Shown here: one piece after another, positions 51,960 to 61,590 of the stretch | Numbering within the stretch: the stretch's first letter is position 1 | How the letters are laid out: every line of letters begins with the position of its first letter | The notes under the pieces: model-generated | Databases searched by the model: none | Told to the model about the DNA's origin: nothing | Seen by the model: the letters and a program-made list of their open reading frames with translations, nothing else | NCBI GenBank assembly: GCA_963724625.1 | Contig: CAVRVO010000001.1 | Location: 124,001 to 188,000 of the forward strand | Length of the DNA: 64,000 nt | Reading direction: 5' to 3' | DNA from: DATBVX01 sp963724625 | GTDB lineage: Bacteria > Pseudomonadota > Gammaproteobacteria > Steroidobacterales > Steroidobacteraceae | Made by a program: the position numbers and the translations under genes

Positions 51960-53018
51960 ATGGCCAATCCCGACCTGTTCGATAACCCGATGGGGACCGA
52001 TGGATTCGAGTTCGTCGAATACACGGCTCCCGACGCCGAGTTGCTGCGCACGTTGTTCGAACAGATGGGATTTCCCGTAGTGGCTCGCCACCGCAGCAAG
52101 AACGTGACGTTGCACCGGCAGGGTGACATCAACTTCATCATCAACTCCGAGCCTGACAGCGCAGCGCAAGCCTTCGCGCGCCAGCACGGTCCGTCGGTGT
52201 GTGCCATGGCATTTCGCGTCAAGGATGCGACCCAGGCGTTCAAGCGTGCGATTGAGCTCGGTGCCAAGCCGTTTGCCGGACGCGTAGGGCCGATGGAGCT
52301 GAATATTCCAGCGATCGAGGGCATCGGCGGAAGCCTGATCTACCTGGTCGATCGCTACGGCGAGCAGACGATCTATGACGTGGACTTTCGCCGCGAAGGC
52401 GCGCCGGCGACGACTCAAGGTGCGGGGCTCACCTACATCGATCACCTCACACACAACGTGAAGCGCGGCAACATGGACGTATGGGCGGGCTTCTACGAGC
52501 GGTTGTTCAATTTCCGTGAAATCCGCTACTTCGATATCGAGGGTCAGAAGACGGGCCTGTTCAGCCGCGCGATGACCAGTCCATGCGGGAAGATTCGCAT
52601 TCCGATCAACGAATCACAGGACCCGAAGTCCCAGATCGAGGAATACCTGCACCAGTATCGGGGCGAGGGCATCCAGCACATCGCGCTCGGCACGAACGAT
52701 ATTTTCAGGACTGTGGATGTGCTGCGAAGCCGCGGCGTAAAGTTTCAGGACACGCCTGATTCGTATTACGAAGGTGTCGATGCGCGCGTGCCCGGGCATG
52801 GCGAGGATCTGGCGGCGCTCGAGTCACGCCGCATTCTCGTGGATGGGGCACCTACGCAGGGGCAGGGCACGCTACTGCAGATTTTTACGCAGAATGTCAT
52901 CGGACCGATCTTCTTCGAAATCATCCAGCGCAAGGGCAACGAAGGATTCGGTGAGGGCAACTTCAAGGCGCTGTTCGAATCGATCGAGCTCGACCAGATC
53001 CGGCGCGGCGTGATCTAG
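51960..53018 (+). CDS. hppD: 4-hydroxyphenylpyruvate dioxygenase
   Basis: 352-residue iron enzyme of tyrosine catabolism that turns 4-hydroxyphenylpyruvate into homogentisate. The iron ligands are in LTYIDHLTHNV (His), GIQHIALGTNDI (His) and GPIFFEIIQRKGNEGFGEGN (Glu). Both VOC halves and the C-terminal FGEGNFKALFESIELDQ helix are intact. Product use by homogentisate dioxygenase is not encoded nearby. It diverges from a MarR gene likely to regulate it. Confidence 0.95.
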   Translation: MANPDLFDNPMGTDGFEFVEYTAPDAELLRTLFEQMGFPVVARHRSKNVTLHRQGDINFIINSEPDSAAQAFARQHGPSVCAMAFRVKDATQAFKRAIELGAKPFAGRVGPMELNIPAIEGIGGSLIYLVDRYGEQTIYDVDFRREGAPATTQGAGLTYIDHLTHNVKRGNMDVWAGFYERLFNFREIRYFDIEGQKTGLFSRAMTSPCGKIRIPINESQDPKSQIEEYLHQYRGEGIQHIALGTNDIFRTVDVLRSRGVKFQDTPDSYYEGVDARVPGHGEDLAALESRRILVDGAPTQGQGTLLQIFTQNVIGPIFFEIIQRKGNEGFGEGNFKALFESIELDQIRRGVI

Positions 53019-53115
53019 CCGCTCCCGCGCCGCAGGATTGACTCTCGCGATGGCGAGTCGCAAGGTGGCGCGGCCTACAAACGCGCATCACGCGCCACAA
53101 TAAGGAAACGGCCTC

Positions 53116-53480
53116 ATGAAAGCGATCGCAACATCCATGTTGATGGGTCTTGTACTATGCATTGCGCGGGTGAACCCGCCTTGCTGCGGGTCGTGGTCGT
53201 CCATAGCGACAATGTCGACGCCTATGTGAAGGAACTCGCACGTGGCCAGGAGATCTTGAAGAAGATGCAGAGCGCCGCGACGATACGCGTGTGGAGAGCC
53301 AGGTTTGCTGGCCCCAATGCGGGCGCGGTTGTCGTGTCGGTCGAGTATCCCAACATTGCGGCGCTCGCGGCCGACGATGCAAAGATCGCGGCGACCACCG
53401 AGTATCGGGATTGGGTCAAGGGTCTGGACAAGCTGCGAAAGATCGAATCTGACAGCTTGTACGAAGAGTTGAAGCCCTAG
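53116..53480 (+). pseudogene. secreted ABM-like domain protein, possible frameshift
   Basis: An initial ATG 53116 behind AAGGA starts a plausible signal peptide (KAIATSMLMGLVLC). The mature domain is in another frame: EPALLRVVVVHSDNVDAYVK, then KMQSAATIRVWRARFAGPNA and VVVSVEYPNIAALAADD, resembling antibiotic-biosynthesis-monooxygenase-type small barrels. The shift is around 53160 and needs one added base, the opposite sign to the other frame breaks in this window. Alternatively the domain starts at 53157 without the signal. Confidence 0.5.
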
Positions 53481-53538
53481 GGATCGGACCTCCCGCGGGC
53501 GCGCGGCAACGAGTGAGTCGTCCGCGGGGGAGAGCACG

Positions 53539-54579
53539 ATGATATTCGAGCAAATCGCGACTGGCGGTTGCCAGTCCTATCTGATCGGTTGCGTCGAAAC
53601 CTGTGCGGCTGCGGTGATCGATCCCGAGATCAGCCAGCTGGATCGCTACGCCACGCTCGCGGCGCGCGGCGGGGTTCGTATCCGCTACGTCATCGACACT
53701 CACACGCACGCCGATCACTTTACAGCCACACGTCAGCTCGCGCGTCAGCTCGAGGTGCCCGTGGTGATGCATCGTGCGAGTCCGGCACCTTTCGTGGACA
53801 TGCGCGTCGATGATGGCGAGATGCTGGCGGTCGGGCGACTACGCTTGCAGGTGCTGCATACACCAGGACACACGCGCGACTCGATGTGTCTGATCGCAGG
53901 CGATCGGGTATTCACTGGCGATACGCTTCTCATTGGAGCCACGGGCCGCACGGATCTGCCTACGGGTGAGGCAGAAGCGCTTCACGACAGCCTGTTTGGC
54001 CACCTGCTGCTTCTCGATTCCGCGCTCAAGGTGTTTCCGGCGCACGAATACAAGGGCCGCAGCCATTCGACCATTGCGCAGGAACTGAATGACAACCCAC
54101 GGCTGCAGAAGCGCGATCTCGCAGCCTTCGTCGAGATGATGCACAGCCTCAATCTCTCGATGCCGACTCACATCACAGAGGCGCTGCGCACCAACATGAG
54201 TGGCGGCAAGACGGTCGCACAGATGCTGGCCGAGGCTGCCGCTGTCGTGCCCTTCATGTCGCTCGAAGAATTGAAGGCACGAATCGCACGCGAGGGATGT
54301 GAGCTGATCATCCTCGATGTGCGCGAACGTGATGCTTACGAAGCCGGGCACATTCCTGGAGCGCGCCTGCTGCCGCGTGGGCAGCTCGAGCTGCGCGCCA
54401 GTGAGGATCTGCCGGACCCGACCAGGCGCATTCTCGCCTACTGCGAGTTCGGCCGAATCTCGACGCTGGCGGCGGCGACCATGCGCGAGATGGGATTCCA
54501 ACGGGCCGTGGCGCTGGACGGGGGCATGAAGGCCTGGCGCGACGGCGGTTACCCGCTCAAGAGCGGTAAGGAGCCGTAG
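53539..54579 (+). CDS. persulfide dioxygenase-rhodanese fusion
   Basis: 346 residues. The N-terminal metallo-beta-lactamase domain (about 1-240) of the ETHE1/GloB type has [16 protein letters not shown], the His in [11 protein letters not shown], the Asp in [17 protein letters not shown] and the later [11 protein letters not shown]. The C-terminal rhodanese (about 255-345) has [20 protein letters not shown] and the active-site Cys loop YCEFGRIS. Such fusions oxidise glutathione persulfide to sulfite and can form thiosulfate. It begins after GGGGAGAG; there is no sulfide-quinone reductase next to it. Confidence 0.92.
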   Translation: MIFEQIATGGCQSYLIGCVETCAAAVIDPEISQLDRYATLAARGGVRIRYVIDTHTHADHFTATRQLARQLEVPVVMHRASPAPFVDMRVDDGEMLAVGRLRLQVLHTPGHTRDSMCLIAGDRVFTGDTLLIGATGRTDLPTGEAEALHDSLFGHLLLLDSALKVFPAHEYKGRSHSTIAQELNDNPRLQKRDLAAFVEMMHSLNLSMPTHITEALRTNMSGGKTVAQMLAEAAAVVPFMSLEELKARIAREGCELIILDVRERDAYEAGHIPGARLLPRGQLELRASEDLPDPTRRILAYCEFGRISTLAAATMREMGFQRAVALDGGMKAWRDGGYPLKSGKEP

Positions 54580-55219
54580 CAGCCTCGATTCGAGCGTGTA
54601 CTGGGCAACCGGTTTTTGCCCGAACCTCTTCAAGCACGACGTCGGGTGCGAGCTCAACCAGCTTGAGTCCCTGCGATGTTACATCGAGCACGCAAAGCTC
54701 GGTAATGATGCGATTGACAACACCGACACCGGTGAGCGGCAGCGTGCATTTCTTGATGATCTTGTGCTCGCCGCCTTTCGCCGTATGCTCCATCAGCACG
54801 ATGATGCGTTCGACGCCGGCAACGAGATCCATGGCACCGCCCATTCCCTTCACGAGTTTTCCAGGGATCATCCAGTTCGCGATGTCGCCTGAATCGGTCA
54901 CCTGCATGGCGCCGAGAATGGCGAGATCGATGTGGCCACCACGGATCATTCCGAACGAATCGGCGCTGCTGAAGTAGGCGGCGCCGACGCGCGCGGTGAC
55001 GGTCTGTTTGCCGGCATTGATGAGGTCCGCGTCGACTTCATTCTCGGTCGGAAATGGACCCACTCCGAGCAGGCCGTTCTCGCTTTGCAGCCACACGTCC
55101 ATGCCCGGCGGAATGAAATTCGCCACCAGCGTCGGCAGGCCGATGCCGAGATTCACGTAGAAGCCGTCGCGCAACTCCTGCGCGGCACGCTGAGCCATCT
55201 GATCACGATTCCAGCTCAT
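54557..55219 (-). CDS. 3-oxoacid CoA-transferase subunit B
   Basis: 220-residue beta subunit of succinyl-CoA:3-oxoacid CoA-transferase (SCOT), which activates acetoacetate. The catalytic Glu is in [20 protein letters not shown] (ENG). The GG motif [18 protein letters not shown] is characteristic. It overlaps subunit A by four bases. Together they would feed the thiolase at the window end, joining ketone body and amino acid breakdown. Confidence 0.94.
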   Translation of the reverse strand: MSWNRDQMAQRAAQELRDGFYVNLGIGLPTLVANFIPPGMDVWLQSENGLLGVGPFPTENEVDADLINAGKQTVTARVGAAYFSSADSFGMIRGGHIDLAILGAMQVTDSGDIANWMIPGKLVKGMGGAMDLVAGVERIIVLMEHTAKGGEHKIIKKCTLPLTGVGVVNRIITELCVLDVTSQGLKLVELAPDVVLEEVRAKTGCPVHARIEAATAPYRS

Positions 55220-55917
55220 GAGGATTTCCTCACGGTGCGCTGCTCGATGCGTTTCTCGGGAGTCGGGTTGTGCACCAGCCGCTTCACAAAGATCCCGGGC
55301 GTGTGAATATGATCGGCTTCCAGGGCGCCGATAGCGACCATTTCCTCGACCTCGGCAATGCAGATCCTGCCCGCGGTGGCGATCATGGGGTTGAAGTTGC
55401 GCGCGGTCTTGCGATACACGAGATTGCCCGCCGTGTCGGCGCGCCAGGCCTTGACCAGCGAAACATCGGCGCGCAGGGAGTGCTCGAGGACATACTGATC
55501 TCCGTCGAACTCACGCGTCTCCTTGCCCTCGGCGACCACCGTGCCATATCCGGTGCGAGTGAAGAATGCGGGAATGCCTGCGCCCCCCGCACGGAGTTTT
55601 TCGGCCAGCGTGCCCTGCGGTGTGAATTCAAGCTGCAATTCGCCGGAGAGAAACTGGCGCTCGAACTCCTTGTTCTCGCCGACATACGAGGAAATCATCT
55701 TGCGGATCTGACGGGTTCGAAGCAGCAGCCCGAGACCGAAATCGTCCACGCCCGCATTGTTGGAGATGACGGTGAGATTCTTTGCACCGCTATCGCGCAG
55801 CGCCGTAATCAGCGCTTCCGGGATGCCGCACAGGCCAAAGCCACCGACGGCGATCGTCTGACCGTCCTTGATGAGTCCGGCGAGCGCCGCATCAGCCGAG
55901 GGGAAGAGTTTCTGCAC
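55216..55917 (-). CDS. 3-oxoacid CoA-transferase subunit A
   Basis: 233-residue alpha subunit of [24 protein letters not shown] (with GFGLCGIPE nucleotide loop), [20 protein letters not shown] and [20 protein letters not shown]. The final segment [20 protein letters not shown] is family-typical. First gene of a two-gene operon with subunit B. Confidence 0.94.
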   Translation of the reverse strand: MQKLFPSADAALAGLIKDGQTIAVGGFGLCGIPEALITALRDSGAKNLTVISNNAGVDDFGLGLLLRTRQIRKMISSYVGENKEFERQFLSGELQLEFTPQGTLAEKLRAGGAGIPAFFTRTGYGTVVAEGKETREFDGDQYVLEHSLRADVSLVKAWRADTAGNLVYRKTARNFNPMIATAGRICIAEVEEMVAIGALEADHIHTPGIFVKRLVHNPTPEKRIEQRTVRKSS

Positions 55918-56002
55918 TCAGAGGCTCCGTGGGCCGAGGCGCTGAATTGTAAGCGAGAACGCTTTGTGCCCGCACATCGCAGCGTCGAGACACTCGATGC
56001 AT

Positions 56003-57112
56003 TCAGGGTTTGTGGGCGCGGGCCAGGTATTCCTCAGTCTGCATCTCGATCAGTCGACTGGAAGTGCGCGGGAAGTCCAACTTCAGTTTTTCGCCCCGGT
56101 AAAGCCCATCCGGTGGCGCAGCGGCGGAGAGAATGAGGTTGACGTTGCGGTCATAGAGCTCGTCGACCAGGGCGATGAAGCGACGCGCTGCGTTCTCACT
56201 CGCTGCATCGAACACCGGCACGTTAGCCACGATGAGCGTGTGACAGCTGCGTGCCAGCTCGATGTAGTCGTTCTGGCTGCGAGGGCCGTCGCACAGATCG
56301 CGGAAGTCGAACCAGATGACGGCTTCGGACTGTCGCACGCAGCGGATACGACGGTGCTCGATCATTACGGTGCCGTTGTCGGTTCCATGCGCACCGGCGA
56401 CGTAAGTGAATACTTGCGCCAGGCGCTGCGGCGTGTCCGACGCGTCGGCGGCAAGATAGATCGGCGCCTGTTGCAGATGACGGAGCCGATAGTCCGTGGC
56501 GCCATCCAGATGCAGCACCGTCGTGTGCTTTTCGATGAGCGAAATAGCGGGCAGAAACCGCTCGCGCTGTAACCCGTCCTGGTAGAGCTCGCGCGGAGGC
56601 CGGTTCGAAGTCGCGACCAGCGTCACCCCGCGCCGGAACAGCGCATCGAACAGCGTGCCGAGGATCATCGCGTCGGCAATATCGCTGACCTGGAACTCAT
56701 CGAAGCAGATGATGCGCGTGCGGCGCGCGATCTGGTGGGCAAGCGACTCCAGCGGATAGGCGCGTGCTCTCAACTTGCGCAGGTCGTCGTGCACGGCGTG
56801 CATGAAGCGATGGAAGTGACGTCGCTCGCGCTCGGGGAATGGCAGCGATTCGAAGAACAGATCCATGAGCATCGTCTTGCCACGTCCGACGTCGCCCCAC
56901 AGGTATATCCCTCGCACCGGCTTCAGGCTGCTGTGGCCAGGCAGGAGCCTGCGCAGTCGATGTGCCCAGTAGGTGAATTCACGCGGGTTGCCCTGCAGAC
57001 GTGCGCGCAGCTCATCGAGCTTGCCGACCACCTGTTCCTGGTGGCGATCGCGCGTCAGGCCCGCCTGGGCCACCCGTGAGGCGTATGCGGAGCGAAGGGC
57101 GCCGCTGCTCAT
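56003..57112 (-). CDS. zapE: ZapE/AFG1-type ATPase
   Basis: 369-residue AFG1-like P-loop ATPase. Walker A is GIYLWGDVGRGKTMLMDLFF and Walker B lies in RRTRIICFDEFQVSDIADAM; SNRPPRELYQDGLQRERFLP is the arginine-region signature. In E. coli ZapE binds the Z-ring and acts in division under stress. It stands between ETF-QO and the SCOT genes without operon ties. Confidence 0.92.
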   Translation of the reverse strand: MSSGALRSAYASRVAQAGLTRDRHQEQVVGKLDELRARLQGNPREFTYWAHRLRRLLPGHSSLKPVRGIYLWGDVGRGKTMLMDLFFESLPFPERERRHFHRFMHAVHDDLRKLRARAYPLESLAHQIARRTRIICFDEFQVSDIADAMILGTLFDALFRRGVTLVATSNRPPRELYQDGLQRERFLPAISLIEKHTTVLHLDGATDYRLRHLQQAPIYLAADASDTPQRLAQVFTYVAGAHGTDNGTVMIEHRRIRCVRQSEAVIWFDFRDLCDGPRSQNDYIELARSCHTLIVANVPVFDAASENAARRFIALVDELYDRNVNLILSAAAPPDGLYRGEKLKLDFPRTSSRLIEMQTEEYLARAHKP

Positions 57113-57151
57113 GCGGCGGATGGTTGGTGGCGATGGTCGCGCATCATCGGG

Positions 57152-58750
57152 CTAGAGGGATTGGTAATTCGGGCCGCTTCCACCTTCGGGCGGCACCCAG
57201 TTGATGATTTCGTACGGATCTTTGATGTCGCAGGCCTTGCAGTGCACGCAATTGGCGGCGTTGATCTGCAGACGCTTGCCACCAGCACCATCGTCCACCA
57301 TTTCATAGACGTTCGCCGGGCAGAACCGCGTGCAGGGGTTGGCGTATTCGACGCTGCATCGTCCTGCACAGATCGACAGGTCTGCGACCTTCAGATGCAC
57401 CGGCTGACTCTCATCATGTGCCGTGGCGGCGAGGAACACTGAAGCCAGGCGATCGCGGGGTGGAAGATCGCGAGCGCCCCATTCCCGGTCGGGCGACTCG
57501 AACGAGTCGAGTTTCGCGAGCTTCCAGTTCGCCTCGTTATGCAGGGTCCAGGGGAGCTTTCCAAACGTCAGCGTTTCGAGTCCGGCGTTGATCAGGCCAA
57601 ACCAGAGTCCGCGTTTGAGCCCCGGCTTGATGTTGCGGACCTTGTGCAGCTCGCGGCCGCCTTCCGAAGCGCGCCAGCGGGCATCGAAGCCGATACTCGT
57701 TCCGGTTGCGGCGATGTGTTCGGCGGCGGTTACACCGGAGCGGACTGCCTGGTGGATACCCTTGATCTTCGGAAAATTCAGCGTGCCGCCCGCATCGCCG
57801 ACGATCAGCGCGCCTGGCATTTCGAGCTTGGGCAGCGATTGCCAGCCGCCTGCTGCGATGCTGCGCGCGCCCGCCGAGACGATCTCCCCGCCCTCGAGCA
57901 GCGGATGGATCCGCGGGTGATGCTTGAACTGCTGGAACGCCTCGAAGGGCTGAAATCGTGGGTCGAGATAGTCGAGCCCCACGACATAGCCGACATAGAC
58001 TCGATTGCGATCGAGGTGATAGATGAATCCGCCACCGTAGGTCGCGGCATCGAGTGGCCAGCCGAGGGTGTGCTGGACGAGGCCGGGCTTGGTGCGGCCT
58101 TCCGGAAGCTGCCAGAGTTCTTTGAGCCCCAGCGCATAGGTCTGCGGATCGCAGTGGGCATCGAGCTTGAACTTGCGCACCAGCTGCTTGGTAAGGCTTC
58201 CGCGGCAACCCTCGGCAAGCACTGTGAGACGCGCGCGGATCTCAGGACCCGGTGTGAAATTTGGTCCCGGCGTGCCGTCCTTGTTGAGTCCCATGTCACC
58301 GATTTGCACGCCCGCGATCGAACCATCGTCATTGCTGAGCGTCTCGGCGCCCGCAAACCCGGCGAACACATCGACACCGAGCGCCTCGGCCTTGCTTGCG
58401 AGCCACGGCGTCAGGAGCCCGAGTGAGACGATGAAGTTCCCGTGATTGCGCATCTGGGGCGGGGTCGGAAAGCGCACGCCGCCGCGGCGCGTAAGCAGCA
58501 TGAATTCGTCGTTTCCAACCGGCACGCAGATGTCGAGGGCACTCTGCCGCCACTCGGGTAGTAAAGCGTCGAGTGGCCCCGGCTCCATGACGGCACCGGA
58601 CAGGGAATGCGCGCCGACGGCCGAGCCTTTCTCGAGCACGCAGACGGAAGTTTCGGGCTTGAGCTGTTTCAGGCGGATGGCGCACGCGAGCCCCGCCGGG
58701 CCCGCGCCGACGACGAGCACGTCGTACTCCATCACGTCCCGATCAGGCAT
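57152..58750 (-). CDS. electron transfer flavoprotein-ubiquinone oxidoreductase
   Basis: 532-residue membrane-bound flavo-iron-sulfur protein passing electrons from acyl-CoA and amino-acid dehydrogenases (through ETF) to ubiquinone. FAD site: YDVLVVGAGPAGLACAIRLK and IVGDAGGTLNFPKIKGIHQA. C-terminal [4Fe-4S] ligands: CTRFCPANVYEM and CVHCKACDIKDPYEIINWV. It fits the acyl-CoA genes at both ends of the window. ETF subunits are not in the window. Confidence 0.95.
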   Translation of the reverse strand: MPDRDVMEYDVLVVGAGPAGLACAIRLKQLKPETSVCVLEKGSAVGAHSLSGAVMEPGPLDALLPEWRQSALDICVPVGNDEFMLLTRRGGVRFPTPPQMRNHGNFIVSLGLLTPWLASKAEALGVDVFAGFAGAETLSNDDGSIAGVQIGDMGLNKDGTPGPNFTPGPEIRARLTVLAEGCRGSLTKQLVRKFKLDAHCDPQTYALGLKELWQLPEGRTKPGLVQHTLGWPLDAATYGGGFIYHLDRNRVYVGYVVGLDYLDPRFQPFEAFQQFKHHPRIHPLLEGGEIVSAGARSIAAGGWQSLPKLEMPGALIVGDAGGTLNFPKIKGIHQAVRSGVTAAEHIAATGTSIGFDARWRASEGGRELHKVRNIKPGLKRGLWFGLINAGLETLTFGKLPWTLHNEANWKLAKLDSFESPDREWGARDLPPRDRLASVFLAATAHDESQPVHLKVADLSICAGRCSVEYANPCTRFCPANVYEMVDDGAGGKRLQINAANCVHCKACDIKDPYEIINWVPPEGGSGPNYQSL

Positions 58751-58764
58751 TGGCTGGAACTGCG

Positions 58765-60144
58765 CTAGTTCAGCGGCAGCCCTTTGAGCTGCGGAATCTT
58801 CGCGAGCTGTGGGCGCACTTTCGCCAGGTCACCAACGATCACGAGCGTCATATCCTCGGGGCGGATGTATTTGCGCGCGGCCGCACTCACTTGATCCGGC
58901 GTAACGGCGTATATGCGCTCGACCAGGTGCGTCAGGTAGTCATCTGGCAAGCCGTGCAGATCCATGTACGCCAGCTGCCCGATGAGTGCGCCGCGCGTCG
59001 CGTTCTGCAGTACGAAGATGCCGCCCCGATAATTCTTCATCCCATCGAGCTCTGCTGCACTGGGAGGCTCGCGCTGCAGCCGATCGATCTCGGCGTAGAT
59101 CTCCTTGAGGGAGTTGCCGGTGTCCTTGGTCGTGACGTCCGCTTCTTCAATCCAATGACCGCTGCGATAGTGCACATCCAGCGAGCTTCGCGGCGAATAG
59201 GCGTAGCCCTTGTTCTCGCGGATATTGCTGGTGATGCGCGAGGAGAACTCGCCCCCGAGAAGCGAATTGGTGAGCGACAGCTGCAGGTAGTCCGGCTGAC
59301 TCGGATCGATCACCGGGAGACCCATGAGAATGGTCGACTGTGGCGCACCTGGTCGATCGATGAGGCGGATCTGGCGCTTGCTCACACCGGTCGGCGGGTT
59401 GATCAGCGGAGCGGGGCCTGCCTGCCAATCGCTGAATCCCTTCTCGACTGCCTGTTCGATCGCTGTCCGGTCGAATCGGCCCGCGACATAGATGTGAGTC
59501 CGCGCGGCCCCGAAGTTGTCACGGTAGAAGCCACGCACATCCTCCATCGAGTACCCGTCCAGTTGCGACTCGGTGGGATAGATCTTCCCGTACGGATGAT
59601 TCGGGTAGAGCAGGGCGGCGAACGCTTCGTTCGCAAGGCTGTCGGGCTGGCTGCGTGATAACGCGAGCTGGCGTTGAAAATCGCGCTTGATCCGCGGCAG
59701 CTCGGACTCGGGAAGCTGCGCCCGGCGCAGCAGGTCGGCGATCAGTGCGACCGCTTCACTGCCGTGCTCGCTCAGCACGTCCATCGAAATGGTGGTTTGA
59801 TCAGGCCCCACCGCGAGGTTGACCGATCCGCCCATGTTGGCGGCGGCCTCGTCGATCTCGTTTGCTGAGCGCGTGCCGGCGCCCTCCTTGATCAGCTCGC
59901 CGGTGAGGTCGGCAAGCCAGGTCTTGTCGCCTTCGTTGAGGTTGCCGGTCCTGACGATGGCGGTAATCGCGGTCTTCGGGATGGCTCCGAACTCGATGAA
60001 AGTCATCTCAAGCCCGTTGGGGAGCGCACGCTCCTCCTTCGTCGGAACCTGAAAGTTCTTCGGTGCAGCAGGCGCGGGCGGCGCCTCGACTGCGAGTGCC
60101 GGGCTGAGGGTGCTCAGCAAGAGTAGTGCGGCGAGGATTCTCAT
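58765..60144 (-). CDS. M16 family peptidase-like subunit without zinc site
   Basis: 459 residues with a signal peptide (cleavage near ALAVEA). M16 fold is clear (KTAITAIVRTGNLNEGDKTW, RAQLPESELPRIKRDFQRQL), but the metal motif HxxEH is absent: the aligned region is WLADLTGELIKEGAG. It is therefore the inactive partner type that pairs with an active M16 subunit. Its start overlaps the end of the active-subunit gene by four bases, supporting a heterodimer. Confidence 0.9.
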   Translation of the reverse strand: MRILAALLLLSTLSPALAVEAPPAPAAPKNFQVPTKEERALPNGLEMTFIEFGAIPKTAITAIVRTGNLNEGDKTWLADLTGELIKEGAGTRSANEIDEAAANMGGSVNLAVGPDQTTISMDVLSEHGSEAVALIADLLRRAQLPESELPRIKRDFQRQLALSRSQPDSLANEAFAALLYPNHPYGKIYPTESQLDGYSMEDVRGFYRDNFGAARTHIYVAGRFDRTAIEQAVEKGFSDWQAGPAPLINPPTGVSKRQIRLIDRPGAPQSTILMGLPVIDPSQPDYLQLSLTNSLLGGEFSSRITSNIRENKGYAYSPRSSLDVHYRSGHWIEEADVTTKDTGNSLKEIYAEIDRLQREPPSAAELDGMKNYRGGIFVLQNATRGALIGQLAYMDLHGLPDDYLTHLVERIYAVTPDQVSAAARKYIRPEDMTLVIVGDLAKVRPQLAKIPQLKGLPLN

Positions 60145-61580
60145 GGCGCACCTCCCTGCTTGTCGTCTGCCTTGCCGGGCTCGATCGTCAGTACGGTGCG
60201 GTTCGTCGGCACCAGGTACTTGCGTGCGGTCTGCTGGATGAGCTCAGGTGTCACCTTGCGGAACTCGGCGTCGAGCCCGTTGATGCGCGCCGGGTTGTCG
60301 TCGAACAACGCGAAGGAGGCGAGGAGGTCCACGAGTCCGAAGCGCGCGGCAGAGCCGATTACATCGTAGAAGCCGGAACGCATCTTGGTGAGCGCTCGCT
60401 CGAACTCCGCAGGGCTCACGGGCTGATCCTGGATCTTGCGGATCGTTGCGTCGATGTCGGCCAGTATGGTGTCGGTACTGTGCTCCGGATCGTGCACCAG
60501 GCCGACGGTCCACAACATTGGTCCCTTGTAGTTGAACATGTTGCCGAGCAGGTTGATTCCTCCCGACACGTCGTCGGTGTAGCCGCGCTCCTTCACCAGC
60601 TTACGGGGCAGCGCACTGTCTGCGCCCTGGAGCAGCAACTCATCGATGATTCCGAACGCGAGCCACTCCGGCGTCCAGCGCTCCGGAACGTGGTAGGCGA
60701 TCGCGAATGCCGGGCGCGGCGCGAGAGGATCGGTCTTCGACGCGCGGCGCTCCTCGGTCTGCGGCGGCTCGGAAATATCAGGTTGTGCCGGGAGCGTGCG
60801 CGCCGTGAGCTGGCCAAAATACTTTTCGATCCAGGCGCGCGCCTGCGCCGGATCGAAATCGCCCGCGACCACGAGAGCCGCATTGTTGGGGCCGTAGTAG
60901 GTGTCATGGAATGCGAGGACGTCCTTAAGCGTCGCAGCGTCAAGGTCGCCGAGATCACCATAGAAATTGTGGGCGTTGTACCAGTTGCGATTGGCGTATT
61001 GCGGCACGTCGAGCCAGGGGAAACCGCCGTATGGGCGGTTGAGCACATTGACCTTCACTTCGTTCTGCACCACGCCGTTCTGGTTGTCGAGATTCTCCTG
61101 CGTGATGCTGAGGCCGCCCATGCGATCGGCTTCCGCCCACAGCATGGTCTCGAGCGTGTTGGACGGCACCACCTCGAAGTAGTTGGTGAAGTCGAAGCGC
61201 GTCGAGCCGTTCAGCACCCCGCCGTTGTTCTGGATCAGCTTCACGAATTCCATCTTGCCGAGGTTTTTTGAGCCCTGGAACATCATGTGCTCGAACAAAT
61301 GCGCAAAGCCGGTGCGATCGCGCGGCTCGATGCGAAAGCCGATGTTGTAGTACACCGCCACCGTGGCGACGGGCACGCTGTGGTCCTCGCTCAGCACCAC
61401 TCGCAGGCCGTTTGCGAGCTTGTAGTACTCGACTGGAACGCTAAGGGCGGGCGCTGCCGCGGCGGTCGGCGTCGCACTGGTCGCGGCTGCTGGCTCCTTC
61501 GTCGGTGCGGAGACCTTTTGGCCTGCACAACCGGCCAGAGCGAGCGCCGCGATGCTCGCGATCAATACTTGTCGGAACAT
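60141..61580 (-). CDS. M16 family zinc peptidase, catalytic subunit, lipoprotein
   Basis: 479 residues. Signal peptide with lipobox (LALAGC, Cys18), so it is anchored to a membrane. The inverted zinc motif HxxEH is in FAHLFEHMMFQGSKNLGKME, with the downstream Glu in GGLSITQENLDNQNGVVQNE. It would degrade peptides or process proteins in the periplasm. The non-catalytic partner follows. Confidence 0.92.
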   Translation of the reverse strand: MFRQVLIASIAALALAGCAGQKVSAPTKEPAAATSATPTAAAAPALSVPVEYYKLANGLRVVLSEDHSVPVATVAVYYNIGFRIEPRDRTGFAHLFEHMMFQGSKNLGKMEFVKLIQNNGGVLNGSTRFDFTNYFEVVPSNTLETMLWAEADRMGGLSITQENLDNQNGVVQNEVKVNVLNRPYGGFPWLDVPQYANRNWYNAHNFYGDLGDLDAATLKDVLAFHDTYYGPNNAALVVAGDFDPAQARAWIEKYFGQLTARTLPAQPDISEPPQTEERRASKTDPLAPRPAFAIAYHVPERWTPEWLAFGIIDELLLQGADSALPRKLVKERGYTDDVSGGINLLGNMFNYKGPMLWTVGLVHDPEHSTDTILADIDATIRKIQDQPVSPAEFERALTKMRSGFYDVIGSAARFGLVDLLASFALFDDNPARINGLDAEFRKVTPELIQQTARKYLVPTNRTVLTIEPGKADDKQGGAP

Positions 61581-61590
61581 TGAGGGATCC

